From: Haplomitrium mnioides
Lineage: Eukaryota; Marchantiophyta; Haplomitriopsida; Calobryales
Length of the DNA stretch: 55,488 nt
Assembly: GCA_049999725.1 (NCBI GenBank)
Contig: JBNGIS010020403.1
Coordinates: forward strand, 39,170-94,657
Direction of reading: 5' to 3'
Shown: piece after piece, positions 22,221 to 33,197 of the stretch
How the letters are laid out: each line of letters begins with the position of its first letter
Position numbering within the stretch: the first letter of the stretch is position 1
Program-made: the position numbers and the translations under genes
Notes under the pieces: model-generated
The model's database searches: none
Seen by the model: only the letters and a program-made list of their open reading frames with translations
What the model was told of the DNA's origin: nothing

Positions 22221-23635
22221 ATCCAGAATTCAAGCATATAGTATGGAAGGATAATCCAGTGGCAGATATGCTCTCTTGAGTTAGATATGAGCAAGAAGAG
22301 GAGATGATTGAGGATATTGATGATGTAGGAACTGAATTTTATTCACGTGCACAGAAAGGAGATAATAAGCAGAAAGAGCCATTCATGGAAGAGTTGTATG
22401 GAGTAGAGCGGCTAGATATTGGCCATTATTTGAGTACCTTGAAAAGGAGACCAAAATGGAGTAAGGCTCAGTTCAAGCAAGTGAGGCAAAAATCCTACAA
22501 TTATCTACTAGCAAGAGGCTACTTATAGAAGAGGGCGAAAAATGGCCATGAGATACCAAGAAAGATGGTGTGCGAGAAAGAGGTACAAACCAAATTGCTC
22601 AATGATTTTCATAGTAGTTTATGGGCTGGATATAGAGGAATCTATGGGACATATACCAAATAAAAAGAAAAATATTGGTGGAGAAACATGTACAGGGATG
22701 TGGTTGCATTTGTTGAGTCTTGTCAGACCTACCAGATGTATTATGAGATTCGACATAGAGATGGGTTACATCCAACCTATCCACTTGCTTTACATTATAA
22801 GTGGGTGGTGGATCTAGTTGCTATACCTCTTGGGGTGTGGCAAATGAAGTATTTGGTCCTAGCACGAGAAGATCTATCCAATCAAGTTGAAGGAAGAGCA
22901 CTGAGAACTAAGGCAATAGAAAATGTCTATCGGTTTTTACTGGAGAATGTGGTTTCTAGATATGGTTGTGTGAGTAAGATCACAGCTAATAGGGGAGAAT
23001 TAAACACTCATGAGGCTAGAGATTTCTTTCAGAGATGTGGGATTAAGCTTGCTCTCACTACAGCACATAATCCTGAAGGAAATGCTAAGAGTGAGTGTGG
23101 GCATACTCCTATTGTTAAGGCCCTTGTCAAAGCATGTAGAGGGAAAGCAAGTGAATGGCCAAAGCTACAACATTTGCACTTTGGGCTGATAGGACTACTC
23201 ATAGCTCGGTGATGGGTTATATGCCAATTGAATTGATGTAGGGGCAAAAACCAATCATGCTTGTTGAGGAGAGTATATTGAGTTGGAGTGTCTTACCTTG
23301 GCAAGATCAATCTCGAGAGAGGAGCTTCTTGCACTACGGATTCAGCAATTAGAAAGGAGGCTTGAAGATATCCAGCTAGCAGTGGAAAGGCTGAAGAGGG
23401 CAAGGCTGAAAAACAAAGAAATATTTGATCAACAACATAGATTGAGACCACAAGAGCTACAAGCCGAAGATTGGGTAGTGGTATATGACAATAGCTTGGA
23501 TAACCAGCATAGTACTATTCGAAAGTTCTCTAAACGCTGGTTTGGACCATATGTAGTGGTGATTGTGAATAACAATGCCACATATTCATTGGAAGAGTTC
23601 GATGGAACTATACTCAAAGTTCCAATTGCATGAAA
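22221..23635 (+). pseudogene. Element D integrase remnant
   Basis: A second frame covers the RNase H tail and integrase to 23212, with stops near 22277 and at 22526. Seen: MYRDVVAFVESCQTYQM (a degenerate zinc domain in which the expected CxxC pair is only partly kept), WVVDLVAIPLG (first catalytic Asp), KITANRGELNTHEARDFF, where the second Asp position is Asn, and NPEGNAKSECGH (Glu kept). Frameshifts follow. The C-terminus at 23283-23633 contains REELLALRIQQLERRLEDIQ and RKFSKRWFGPYVVV, the usual beta-barrel tail. An acidic stretch follows to 23775. Confidence 0.83.
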
Positions 23636-23823
23636 GAGGGTGAAATTATTCAAGAAACGAGACCAAGAAAATGCTTTGGAGGAGTCTGGAGCTTATATGC
23701 CAATGTTTGAAGGGGAAGATAATCCAGAAGAGCAAGAGGAAGAGTTCACTCAAGAAGAAGAGGAAACTCTCTAACGTCGACTACAACGTCTTCTTTCTTG
23801 GTGCCTATGAGTTGTTGCACAGG

Positions 23824-23838
23824 TTCAAAGGGGGTGGA
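23824..23838 (+). other. Element D polypurine tract
   Basis: TCAAAGGGGGTGGA lies immediately before the TGTCG start of the 3' LTR. This places the LTR start at 23839. Confidence 0.75.
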
Positions 23839-25610
23839 TGTCGTGTTGTGGTTTGGCTAATGCATAAAAATGTAACAAAAAAATGGAGAAAAGTAATCTT
23901 CTTACCATAGTTAAATTCAGAGAAAAATCATAGAAGCAGTGGTGAAGCACTTTTCGAGAACCTTCTAGAAGAACAAAATTAGTATCTGTCAGTGCTACGT
24001 GGAAGATGTTATAGATATGGTGGGTAGCAAAAGGGTCATCCTATTGGCTCTTTGAGGATTCTTTGGATCGCAGTCAAAGATATTGTGAAGATAAAAGAAG
24101 AGAGAAGAGGTAGAAAGAGATCATCGAGGGGAAAAAACATTGAGATATCATTGAGAGATCAGTGCGAAATCTTCAAGAGATACCTTGAGGGAGTTCAAAT
24201 GGGTACCGGATCTATCAGAACGAGGGGGTTTGACGGTGGAGCTCAAGTTGCTTATGGGTCAAGACATAACCGATGGATAGAGGATTGTTTGCTGCTCCTA
24301 ACTTTCCTCTTCCAAATCTTTTCTTTGTTGGTTTGCACATTATTCCTCTAGATTATTTTCGGTAGTGGATTGTCTGTCACTTCGGTGATAATTTCTTGAA
24401 TTTAGTTATGAACTCACCAATTCCAGTATTTTTGCTCATTATCACCTATGGGGAGTGATGGGATCTCACGATTTACATTCTGACTTGATTTGGAGTGAAA
24501 TTTTCTTGGGTCTTCTACAACGGATACGTTGGGTAAATGGTGAATAGTCAGCAGCGAATGTTCGAATGACTTCATCAACTTATCAAATGATTAAGGGAGA
24601 AAATTTTCTTTGTTGTTTCTACCTTATTTTTGTTCTTTTCGACACAGGAATTTACTTAGAGTTGCTCTTATAACAAGTAAAAGAGAAGTTAACTTTCTTT
24701 TAGTAAAAACCCTAAAAAGAAGAAAAGGAGGAGTTCAGTTTCATGAAGGTTTAAAGAGTTTCGAGAAGAGTAAAGGTTAAAGCAGGGCAGAGATCAAAAG
24801 CTCACAAAGAGTAGCATCCCTTTTCACAAAATTTCAAGTCATTTGGAGATCTACACACATACTTATGGGCAATCAAAGACGAAGGGGTTGAATTGATGAC
24901 AAGTTTACATTTTGAGTGATTGGGACGTTGTTACAATGATTTTGGGAGAAAATAGAGTACTATTGGAAAGCTGAAAACAAGGGCTCTAGTTTTACATCAT
25001 ATTTTAATGCATTTGGAGTTAAATTTGATCTGTGAGAGCTGATTGAAGTTGAAGAAACATTCTTGAGGTTCTTTGAAATCATTTTTCTTTTGGACATTGG
25101 ATTTATAACTTGTTTTTGTATACCAAGAAAAGTATAGAAGCTGAAACTTTGTGGAAGGCTAGAGTGGAGTGTGAAGAAGCTTTATACGAAATTTCGTGTT
25201 GAGATCATTTGAATCAAAAGAGTTATTACTCGAGAAAATTTATGAGTGTTGGTTTTTTGGTCTTTTAAACAGCAATTGAGTTTCTGGCTATGGAGAGCAT
25301 TTTGCTATGCATTTCTCACTAAAAATTTGTAGACATCTTTCTCAGGAAACTTGAATTTGAGACTAAGAGTTACAAATTGAATCAATGAGTAGACTTTACA
25401 TTATCCTTGCAAAACATAAGGAGTACAAAGGAAGGGAAATTTGCTTACCTTCGCTTTGTTTGAGAGGAGTTGAAGCCACAAAGGCACTCAATCTCCACTA
25501 TCTTTTCTTCATTTCAGAATTGCAGACATCAAGGCTTCTACCTTTCACACAACCTTCTCTATAGCCATATACCATGTGTATTCCCAAACCCAGATTACTG
25601 CCACGCGACA
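23839..25610 (+). repeat. Element D 3' LTR, complete (1772 bp)
   Basis: Runs from TGTCGTGTTGTGG to CCACGCGACA. It is the only full copy in the window, because the 5' LTR has lost the first 395 or so bases. No credible coding frame; the 99-codon plus frame at 24052 lies across LTR sequence absent from the other copy. Confidence 0.9.
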
Positions 25611-25615
25611 ACGTT
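25611..25615. other. Candidate right target-site duplication of D (ACGTT)
   Basis: These bases follow the D LTR end. The C LTR resumes with TTCCCTTGAAGC at 25614, as at 47705. The left partner is gone with the deletion at 4685, so the duplication cannot be confirmed. Confidence 0.4.
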
Positions 25616-27719
25616 CCCTTGAAGCGTTTCTTATTCAATATCATCTCCTTCTCCCACATGGTGTTTCGCAGTTTTTCCAGTTAGCAACCGTTTCTTAGTG
25701 TAGTGACACCTGTCTGTACAGTTGAGGGCTGGTCCAAAGTTAACGGTGTTCTCCAAAGTTCTACCAGGTTGGGAGAAGACAACCTTGATGTAGATCGAAG
25801 GTAGGTCCTGATGTCGATGAGTCTGGGAAGCTGTTTCGAACAAGGGAGATCTCGACATAGGTCGGAGATAGTAATTGATGAGTCCTAAGCGGATTCCCAA
25901 TGGGCGTGCCTGAAGAGTCACGATCTGCAGTTGGCTCAAGGGTTGATCTGAAGGATTTCTTGGGTTGGTGAGTCCGAAGAATCCCTCGAGCTGTTGAGTC
26001 CAAAGTTGACTTTTCCCCCAAACGGCGCCGTCCGATGCCGTCTTCAAACTGGAAGTTGGACCGCCGCGTTGACTTGGATCCAAAGTTGACCGCGGACTCA
26101 ATGTGAAAGATTCCTCAAACTGGTGAGTCTAACGAATCCCTCGAGCTGCTGAGTTCGAAGTTGACTTTTCCCTCGTATGGTGCTGTCTGATGTCGTCTTT
26201 AGATTGGAAGTTGGACCACCACGCTGTCTTGGATCCAAAAATGTACCTTCCATATTATCCCGCAGACTCTTCCAAGGCTGCAACGTCTCGGAAGTTTCCC
26301 ACGGGCTGCTCCAATGCTGCCACATTTCCAAAGTTGTGCTGTCCGACACCGTTTTCTAAGTGGAAGTTGGACCGCCATATTTGACTTGGTTTTCCGAAGT
26401 TGACTCAAGGATCTGAAGTTGACCAACTCCCGAAGTATCCCACGGACTCCTCCAAAGTTGTCACTTTTGTAGCATCCCGCGGGCTCCTATGAAGTCGCCA
26501 TGTTTCCGAAGTTTCCCACAGACCCTCCAAAGTCGCCACATTTCTGAAGTTGCACCACCCGCCGCCGTCTTCAAGGTGGAAGTTGGACCGCCATTGACCC
26601 TTGGTTCTGAAGTTGACCTCCTTCGGATGTATCTCCCAGACTGCTCCAAAGTTGTACCTTCCGTAGCATCCCATGGGCTCCTCTGAAGTTTCCACATTTC
26701 CCACGTTTCCTACGGACCCTCCGAAGTCGCCACATTTCCGAAGTTTCCCACAGACCCTCCGAAGTCACAACGTTTCCGAAGTTACAATGCCCGCCGCCGT
26801 CCTCAAGGTGGAAGTTAGACCGTCACTGACCCGTGGTTCTGAAGTTGACCTCCTTCTGATGTATCTCGCAGACTCCTCCAAAGTTGTACCTTTCGTAGCA
26901 TCTCGCGGGCTTGTCCAAAGTTGCCATATTTCCAAGGTTTCCCACGAAACTGCTACGTCCGAAGTATCCCCCGCCTTGTTGTCCACCATGTCTACATCCT
27001 CAGTGCAGCTGCCTCCCTCTCAATTCCTTCCAACCTCCCTTTGTGCGATTCTTCTCCTGCTGTGAATTCAGACTTGCTTGAACATTACCCCCCTTCTGGT
27101 GAATTCTCTTGCTTCGGCAATCCCGCTGTGACAAATCTCTGCTGCAAATCTTCTACGACGAATTTCTCCTCCTCGAATCCTTTCTACCCTCATCCTTCCC
27201 TACTTGTGCCCTTGCTTGATCCGCTTACATTCCGCCATTTCCTTCATCTGCAATCTGCCCAGCCTTGATTTCCTCCTCTTGATCCAATCTTTAGCATATA
27301 TTTTCACCTCACTCGATCAACTTCTCCCTTTGCATCTAATTTCATTTTGCAATCCTCCCAGCTGCTCACATTCCTCCTTGGCCTTGACATCATCGAGCCC
27401 CTTTTTCTTCCAACTCCCCATGTATATGAAATTCCTCTCGATTCCAAATGGCTCCTCCCTTGAAGTGCGTGATCCCAGCTATTCGTTGTTACCTGGTCCT
27501 TGCAGTGCATGAGCCGTGACAGCAAAGTGGAAAAAAGAAAAAGGAAAGAGAGAGATAAGAAGAAGAGAAGAAAGAGGAGAGGGGGAAGAGAAGGGAAGGA
27601 TAGAATAATAATAATATACAATTAAAATATAATAAAATAATATGAACTGAAATGATAAAATGAACTCGAAACTCAATAACCAAAAAATTTAGAAAAAATG
27701 CAAAAACACCCGGCCGACA
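25616..27719 (-). repeat. Element C 3' LTR, segment 3 (LTR start)
   Basis: Colinear with 47707-50494 of the shared LTR but shorter, mainly because it has five rather than eight copies of the GC-rich motif. On the coding strand it begins TGTCGGCCGGGTGTTTTTGC at 27719. An AT-rich low-complexity stretch lies at about 27600-27700. The open minus frames here, hydrophobic and rich in Ser, Phe and Leu, come from pyrimidine tracts and are not genes. Confidence 0.88.
26024..26824 (-). repeat. Array of five GC-rich motif copies in C 3' LTR
   Basis: Top-strand copies of a pattern like GCCGTCCGACGCCG, a short spacer, then GGAAGTTGGACCGCC start near 26024, 26181, 26338, 26557 and 26790, spaced 157-233 bases. 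Each is followed by a TTGAC-containing block. Confidence 0.8.
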
Positions 27720-27732
27720 TAGCTCCTCTTTT
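27720..27732 (-). other. Element C polypurine tract
   Basis: The coding strand reads AAAAGAGGAGCTA directly before the 3' LTR start at 27719. B (38511-38522) and F (50495-50507) have closely similar tracts. Confidence 0.75.
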
Positions 27733-28011
27733 AATTGTGCAGCGACTCTGCAAACACCCTTCTTCCCTCTCACCTTGTTGGGCCCTTCTGTGACCATTGC
27801 TTTGACCTTCATTGTTGGTTGCCCTTTGATTGACTTGGCCACCACACAACGCACCCCTCATACAACACAAAGACACGAACAAACATACCCCACCAATCTC
27901 CTATACCCAAAATCTGCACACCCGTGCTGGATAGTGGTACGCACACACAGCCAACTCTACCCACATTTATGTACAAGACTCCCACGCCCGCTATACAAGG
28001 CGGCGTCCCCC

Positions 28012-29188
28012 TCATTGGACCTCTCGGTGGTAATACCGCTTGAGCCTGTCACAATAGACACAATTGGAAATGTGTGCCCCCGTTACTGTGCTCAACTCCA
28101 CTGACCCATTTTCATGAAGCACTCTCACCATGTAGGGTCCCATCCACCTGGTATGCAACTTCTCAGAGAAGTGCAAGAATTTATTGTTGTAGAGCAACAC
28201 CAAATAACCACCTTTGAATTCAAGAGGCCGCAGCTTCTTGTCGTGTTGCTTCTTGGTCAGCTGTTGTTGATATTCCAGCCACTTGTGCACCCCTGCTCTG
28301 ATTTCCTCCAAGGCCTCCAGCTGATGTACCCTTTCCATTCAGCTTGGGCCCTCAGCCATTCTCTCCTCCACCATCACTTGAGTTGTTGGGACTTGGAACT
28401 CCACCGGGACCTATGAGTGTTGTCCAAAAACCAAGAAGTAAGGGCAGTGGCCTGTGGTTGTCTTGTAGGCCAAGTTATATGCATGTGTAGCGGTTAGCAG
28501 CTTCAAATCCCAGTCCACTTTATTGGCAACTACCGTCATGTTCAGAATTTTCCCCATAATGGCGTTTTCTCTCTCTGTTAACCTATTGGCCTTAGGGTGA
28601 TAAGCTATGGTTTTCCGGTGCTTGACCAGATACCTCCCTATGAGCTCACCAATGACTTGATTAATGAAATGCGTGTCTTGGTCACTCATCAACTCCAATG
28701 GTGCTCCAAATCAAGTGAAAATCTGCTCGTAGAGGAATCAAGCCACCGTCAACGCATCATCCTTCCAGGTTGCCCTAGCCTCAACCTACTTGGTGGCATA
28801 ATCAATGGAAAGCAGAATATACTTATTTCCTCGCCTCGTGGAGGAAGTGATGGGCCCAATGAAGTCAATCCCCTACTTCTCAAATGGAGCCAAGGGAATG
28901 ATCAACACTAGGGGATGGTGACAGGCTACTACCGGTTTTTTAGTTCGTTGGCATGCATCACACCTCTTCACAAAGAAGTGGACATTGAGATCTATGCAGG
29001 GCGGGCCACCAATATTTAGCATTCACAATTTTCTGTATGGTGGTTTCCACAACAAAATTACCACCAGCCTCTTCCTCGTGCATGGCCCACATCACCATTG
29101 TGGACTTGTCTTTCTCTAGGCACTTGTGTATCTGCCCATCCATGCCTTGCATGTGCAGAATTCCCTTAACCATGGGGAAGGGTCTCAC
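28012..29188 (-). pseudogene. Element C integrase remnant
   Basis: The zinc domain is on 29188-28958 (MHEEEAGGNFVVETTIQKIV, where the second His is Asn, then KYWWPAL). The core continues to 28411 with SDQDTHFINQ (second Asp) and NRLTERENAIMGK (Glu). A TGA replaces CGA of the FTRFGAP motif at about 28711. The C-terminal part 28338-28012 reads LEYQQQLTKKQHDKKLRPLE, HTRWMGPYMVRVLHENGS and RLKRYYHRE. About 290 bases of 3' non-coding sequence follow to the polypurine tract. B is inserted just upstream of this fragment. Confidence 0.86.
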
Positions 29189-29193
29189 CTTTC
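29189..29193. other. Target-site duplication CTTTC, left copy (element B)
   Basis: CTTTC precedes the TGTTGG start of B and recurs at 42284-42288 after its TGACA end. In F, at about 51958, the uncut sequence reads through once. Confidence 0.93.
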
Positions 29194-29215
29194 TGTTGGT
29201 CGAGTGTGTATGAGT

Positions 29216-29216
<1 letters not shown>

Positions 29217-29247
<31 letters not shown>
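29217..29247 (+). repeat. Poly(T) run of 31 bases
   Basis: 31 consecutive T at the start of the 5' LTR. The 3' LTR has only nine T at the same place (38546-38554). Confidence 0.9.
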
Positions 29248-29248
<1 letters not shown>

Positions 29249-32200
29249 TGATTGTTGATCGTCTAGCCTAGTTAATTCTTTCTATTTGTGTTAGCCTTTT
29301 GTATTGTATTATATTTTATTGTTTTATTGTTGTTTTCCATCCTACACCTTTCTCCTCCCTCTCCTCTCCCTTCTCTTCCTTTCCTTACTACTTTCCATAG
29401 TGAATGTCATAAATCCTGCAATGCAAGAGGGAGCCCTGTGGAATCTAAAGAAGTCAGATAAGAATGCAAGCAAGATGTGAAGAGGGACTAGCAGCAAATC
29501 AAGAGGGAAGCCAAGCAAGGTGGTCGGGAGCAGGGAAGGGAAATTCCATGTCCAATAGGAAGGCGAGCAACTGGGAAGAGGGCTACATGCAGTTGGGCAG
29601 ATCACGAATGAGGAGACTGGCGGAACATGAGCGGATTGAGCAAAAGATTGCATAAAGGTTGCAAAGACAACGGGGATGGAAAGAGGCGAGGAGGAGGACA
29701 GTCATGATACGTACAGAGGGCCATCACGTGATTGGATCGGAAGTCGCAGCACTGCGAAGAATTGCCCAGCGGCAACGAACGACGTATAAAGGAGTATGTT
29801 GTGGGTGAAGCCAAGTAGAGAGAAGGTAGCTGCACAAATTCTCAGGATGAGGCTCTGCGGTAGGTTGCCCAGCCGAGAAGAGAAGGAAGTCCTTCGTAAT
29901 CGAAAGTCGACTACTAAAATCGGACCAGAGGAGAAAGATCTCTACGAGGAATCAACCCGAAGGAAGAAAGGCCCGAGGAACCCGAAAGACATTTCGGAAG
30001 GTGGAGAGCCCCAGTTTAAAAGGTTCTGACTGGAGACCCAAAGTGGGGTCCTCAGTTAAAAGAGATCCATTCCGTGGTGTCTGGGGGTCGGAAAGTAAGG
30101 CTTGAAAGGTGAAACGGGGATAAGTGAAGCGGTGATTGACGAAAAGATGACTTGTCACCATTTTGTGCCTTGGGAGATTGTTGGGAAGGATAACTACGAG
30201 GCTAAGCGTGAAGGGCGAAGCAGCAACTCATCACGATTTTGGAGCTTGTGGGAGTCCGTGGGGCGCTGCGGAAACGTGACGTCCTCGGCGTGCTTCACAG
30301 GATTCAACGGGTCATGTGGCGGTCCCAGGGAGTCCGCAGACCCTCAGCGGGGAAGTGGCGGGCCTCGCAGATCTTAACGGGACTTAGCCTCTCTAAGTGG
30401 GGAGCCCGATTAAATGGGTTCCGATCCGTCTTTCGACGTGGAGAGCCCACTTAACATGGATCCGTTGGGAGGCCCAACCGAAGAGCAAGGAAAGAGCGCT
30501 GAGAAGGCAATCTATTGCGGGTCCGACCAAAGGAGAATAAGTAAAGGCAAAAAGGTGAACTATTGATGCTGACCGAAAGAGCAAGTGAAGGCGAAAGGGT
30601 GATATATCGCAGATCCAAAGATAACAAGAACGAAAGTTCAAAGGAGTATGGGGCGAGGCTGAAAGTTCAATGAGGATTGAAGAGGAGTCTTCTATAGTTC
30701 TTGTATCGAGCATTTTCAAAAAAGAAAACTTCGGGCGCGAGTTGTTCTTATCGCAAACTTCTCGAGAAGAGGGCTTCAATAGGACAATAGTACTGTTCTT
30801 ACTCGGTGAGGGAAAGGCTTTGTAGATGACGTGGCATCCGTGGAAGAGAGGAGGAGTTAGCGGGTCAACCACGAAATCCAGTCAAACCGACGGTCTGCCT
30901 ATCCCCTTGCGGAGCGGTGTCGGACGGCGCGGTGGTGGATGATGTGGCGTTCAAGGGTGGTCTGAGGGGTCCTCCGGGTCAGCATTGAGTCAACCGCGGA
31001 ATCCAGTCAATGTGACGGTCAGACTACCCTCTTGCGGGGCGGCGTCAGACGGCGCAACTCAGAAGGAGGTCAACCAGAACACGTGGCGGTTGACTGGGGT
31101 CTGTGAGCGACTACGGGGGTCTGTGAGCGTTTGTGGAAACGTGGCAGCCTACGGGAATCCGTGAGCGACTGCAGAAACGTGGCAGTTTGCGGGAGTCTGT
31201 AGGCAACATCGAGGGCATGGCAATGAGGAGAACCAAAGAAAATTACGAATAAGCCCGCGAGATGCGTCGGGTAGCCAATCTACGGCGTTAATCTGCAAAT
31301 CCAACCCTCTCCGAGAAAATTGCTTTGGATTTCTCTGTGGAAAGGCCTCTCTGACCACCAACTTTGGATTTGCGCTCAACGTGCTGCTTCAGAGAAATCG
31401 AATCAGAGGCTGCTACGGGTTTGCTAATGTGTCATGCGGCGAGGCAATTCCAAGTCGAGAATCTTCAAATGAGAGCATTGTGGATCGAGAGGAGGTTTTA
31501 GCCAAGCCTTCTCCGAAATTTTCGTCCCCTGATCTTGAAGGCTTCAGAGATGACCATTAAACCCGGGCTGGCCGCCAGGTGTCACTTTGTCAAGAAGCGG
31601 TTGCTAACAAGAGAAACGGCCAAGTCTAGTGAAGAGAGGAGGGTCGATCTTGATCAAGAATCGCTGGGGGGGAACGCGCGTCTGCAAGGCAGTATAGATA
31701 GGATCGCTGCGAGGTTCTGAGGGTTGATATCAATGCAAAAATTGAGTTGTGAAAGCAGACTCAAAAAGGAAGGGGCAGCGAGGGAGAGAGGAGAGCATTC
31801 CTGGAAGAATTCACGAGAGGTGAGTGAACTCGTACATGGGGACCAGCGGGGGTGGAGGTGGACTGGAGGGGCACTGAGAATCATTGAGCAAGGAGCTCTA
31901 GAACCTCAGGCGATCCAGGTGGACTCATTGTTGCGGGTGGACAACCATTTTGAGGTGTATTGTTACTTGAACTTGGAGAGAGTTCTTTCAGTCTTGAATT
32001 CGAGGGAGGCTGCAAAGGGGGGATCTTGGGGTCATCTCAGCATCGTCTGTGTAGGAGCATCAATCCTTGGGGTGTTTGGGAGCGTTTCTGGTTGAAATTC
32101 TCAAATGGAGTCAAGAGAATAGTGGTTGTGTTAGTGCCCGCGCAATGTAGAGAAAATCCATTCAAAGCTCAAGGTGGAGTGGGTGGTCAGTAGTCAAGGG

Positions 32201-33037
32201 GATTGTCTTCCAGAGGTGGAAGTTAAAGAAATCCTCTTCCGAGCTTGAGGAAGTAAATTCAAGGCTTCTCGCGAGGGAAGTTGAAAAACTATCTGGATGA
32301 GAGTGCGTGGGTGAAGAGTAAGAGGAAGACTAGAGTTGCTGATGGAAGTTGAAGGAAAGTTTGGAGAAAAGATTGGTTCTTCAGAGGTGGAAAAGGCCTC
32401 CAATGTTGGCAAGGCAGGGTGTATGTGTAGGTGTATCTATGGTTATGTGCATTGTTAGATTTGTGTTATGTCTGTAGTTGTGTGAAGTTCTTAGTGTTTA
32501 GAGTGCTTGCATACCATTTGTCTAATCTTGGGACCACTCTGGGAAGGGAAGGTCAGAACTAATAGTAGTGTATTGTGGCATTTGGATGCTAGGACTTGTT
32601 TTCCTTTTGTATACAAGGTGTTTGGGCCCAGTTCTGGACCCCTGAATTATATTACAATATGACTTAGCAGCATTACAGCCTACCTGTGTGTGCCTTGGGG
32701 AAATGAATGTGCATGAGCAAGTTGGCTGCTAAAGCAATTGTTGGATAGTGGCCAAGACTGTGAGGCAAGCAAGAACCACTCACTCAAGGCTCCCAAGAGA
32801 GGACTCACTAAGAGGCCATTGCAGCCAAGAACCAGATGCCCTGTTCTATTTGCCCATGTCTTCCAAGTGGCACATTTCGAGGTTAAGGCCTGAAGGAGGG
32901 GTGTGACTAGCATTTGTGGACATTGGAAGAAGGTGTGTATGTGCTTGGGTATTGTGCTTGGGTGTTGTTTGATGGTGTTGCAACCACTCCTGAGTTGGTA
33001 AGTAGGAGTTGGGGTCCATTCAGTGCAAAGCCCCTCC

Positions 33038-33046
33038 TATAAAAGG
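33038..33046 (+). promoter_or_regulatory. TATA box of element B 5' LTR
   Basis: TATAAAAGG, in the context CCCCTCCTATAAAAGGTCCC, lies 85 bases before the LTR end. The same position reads CATAAAAGG in G (3861), CATTAAAGG in the B 3' LTR (42198) and TATAAAAGG in the shared C/F LTR. It fits an RNA polymerase II core promoter for the genomic transcript. Confidence 0.6.
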
Positions 33047-33132
33047 TCCCAAAACACTAGTCAGCTATTAAGTGGGGGTATATTGATCAGAAAGGAGTCA
33101 AGGCTCCGACCACAGGGCTGACATACATTTTT

Positions 33133-33145
33133 TGGCGATCACGGC
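33133..33145 (+). other. Element B primer binding site (putative)
   Basis: TGGCGATCACGGC, nine bases after the LTR end. Element C has TGGTGATCACGGC at the matching place. The tRNA is not identified. Confidence 0.6.
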
Positions 33146-33197
33146 AAGACAAAAGAATTTTGGAAAAATAACCTTGGAGTAACTGGTTGAGTAAACT

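Larger units (their letters stand above)
4687..25610 (+). mobile_element. Element D: Ty3/gypsy element of atypical lineage, plus strand
   Basis: The order is 5' LTR remnant, PBS, gag, protease (split by E), RT, RNase H, integrase, polypurine tract and 3' LTR. Without E it spans about 9.0 kb. The 3' LTR begins TGTCG and ends CGACA, a perfect terminal inverted pair. The right flank resumes the C LTR at 25616. The left boundary has lost about 395 bases of LTR together with about 310 bases of flank in one deletion, so no left target duplication remains. All frames are broken. Confidence 0.9.
29194..33123 (+). repeat. Element B 5' LTR (3930 bp)
   Basis: Starts TGTTGGTCGAGTGTGTATGAG and ends CACAGGGCTGACA. 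It contains a 31-base T run, a pyrimidine-rich block, repeated AGCCCACTTAAC/GGATCCG blocks around 30380-30460, two CCCCTTGCGG-type blocks (about 30903 and 31030) and a TATA box near its end. No coding region is supported. Confidence 0.94.

Noticed and set aside
24052-24351. 99-codon plus frame near the end of D
   Set aside because: Lies wholly inside the D 3' LTR; the matching part of the 5' LTR does not keep the frame.
27479-27676. Minus frame rich in Phe, Leu and Tyr resembling a membrane protein
   Set aside because: Comes from AT-rich and pyrimidine-rich LTR sequence; the copy at 50181-50484 differs freely, including in length.
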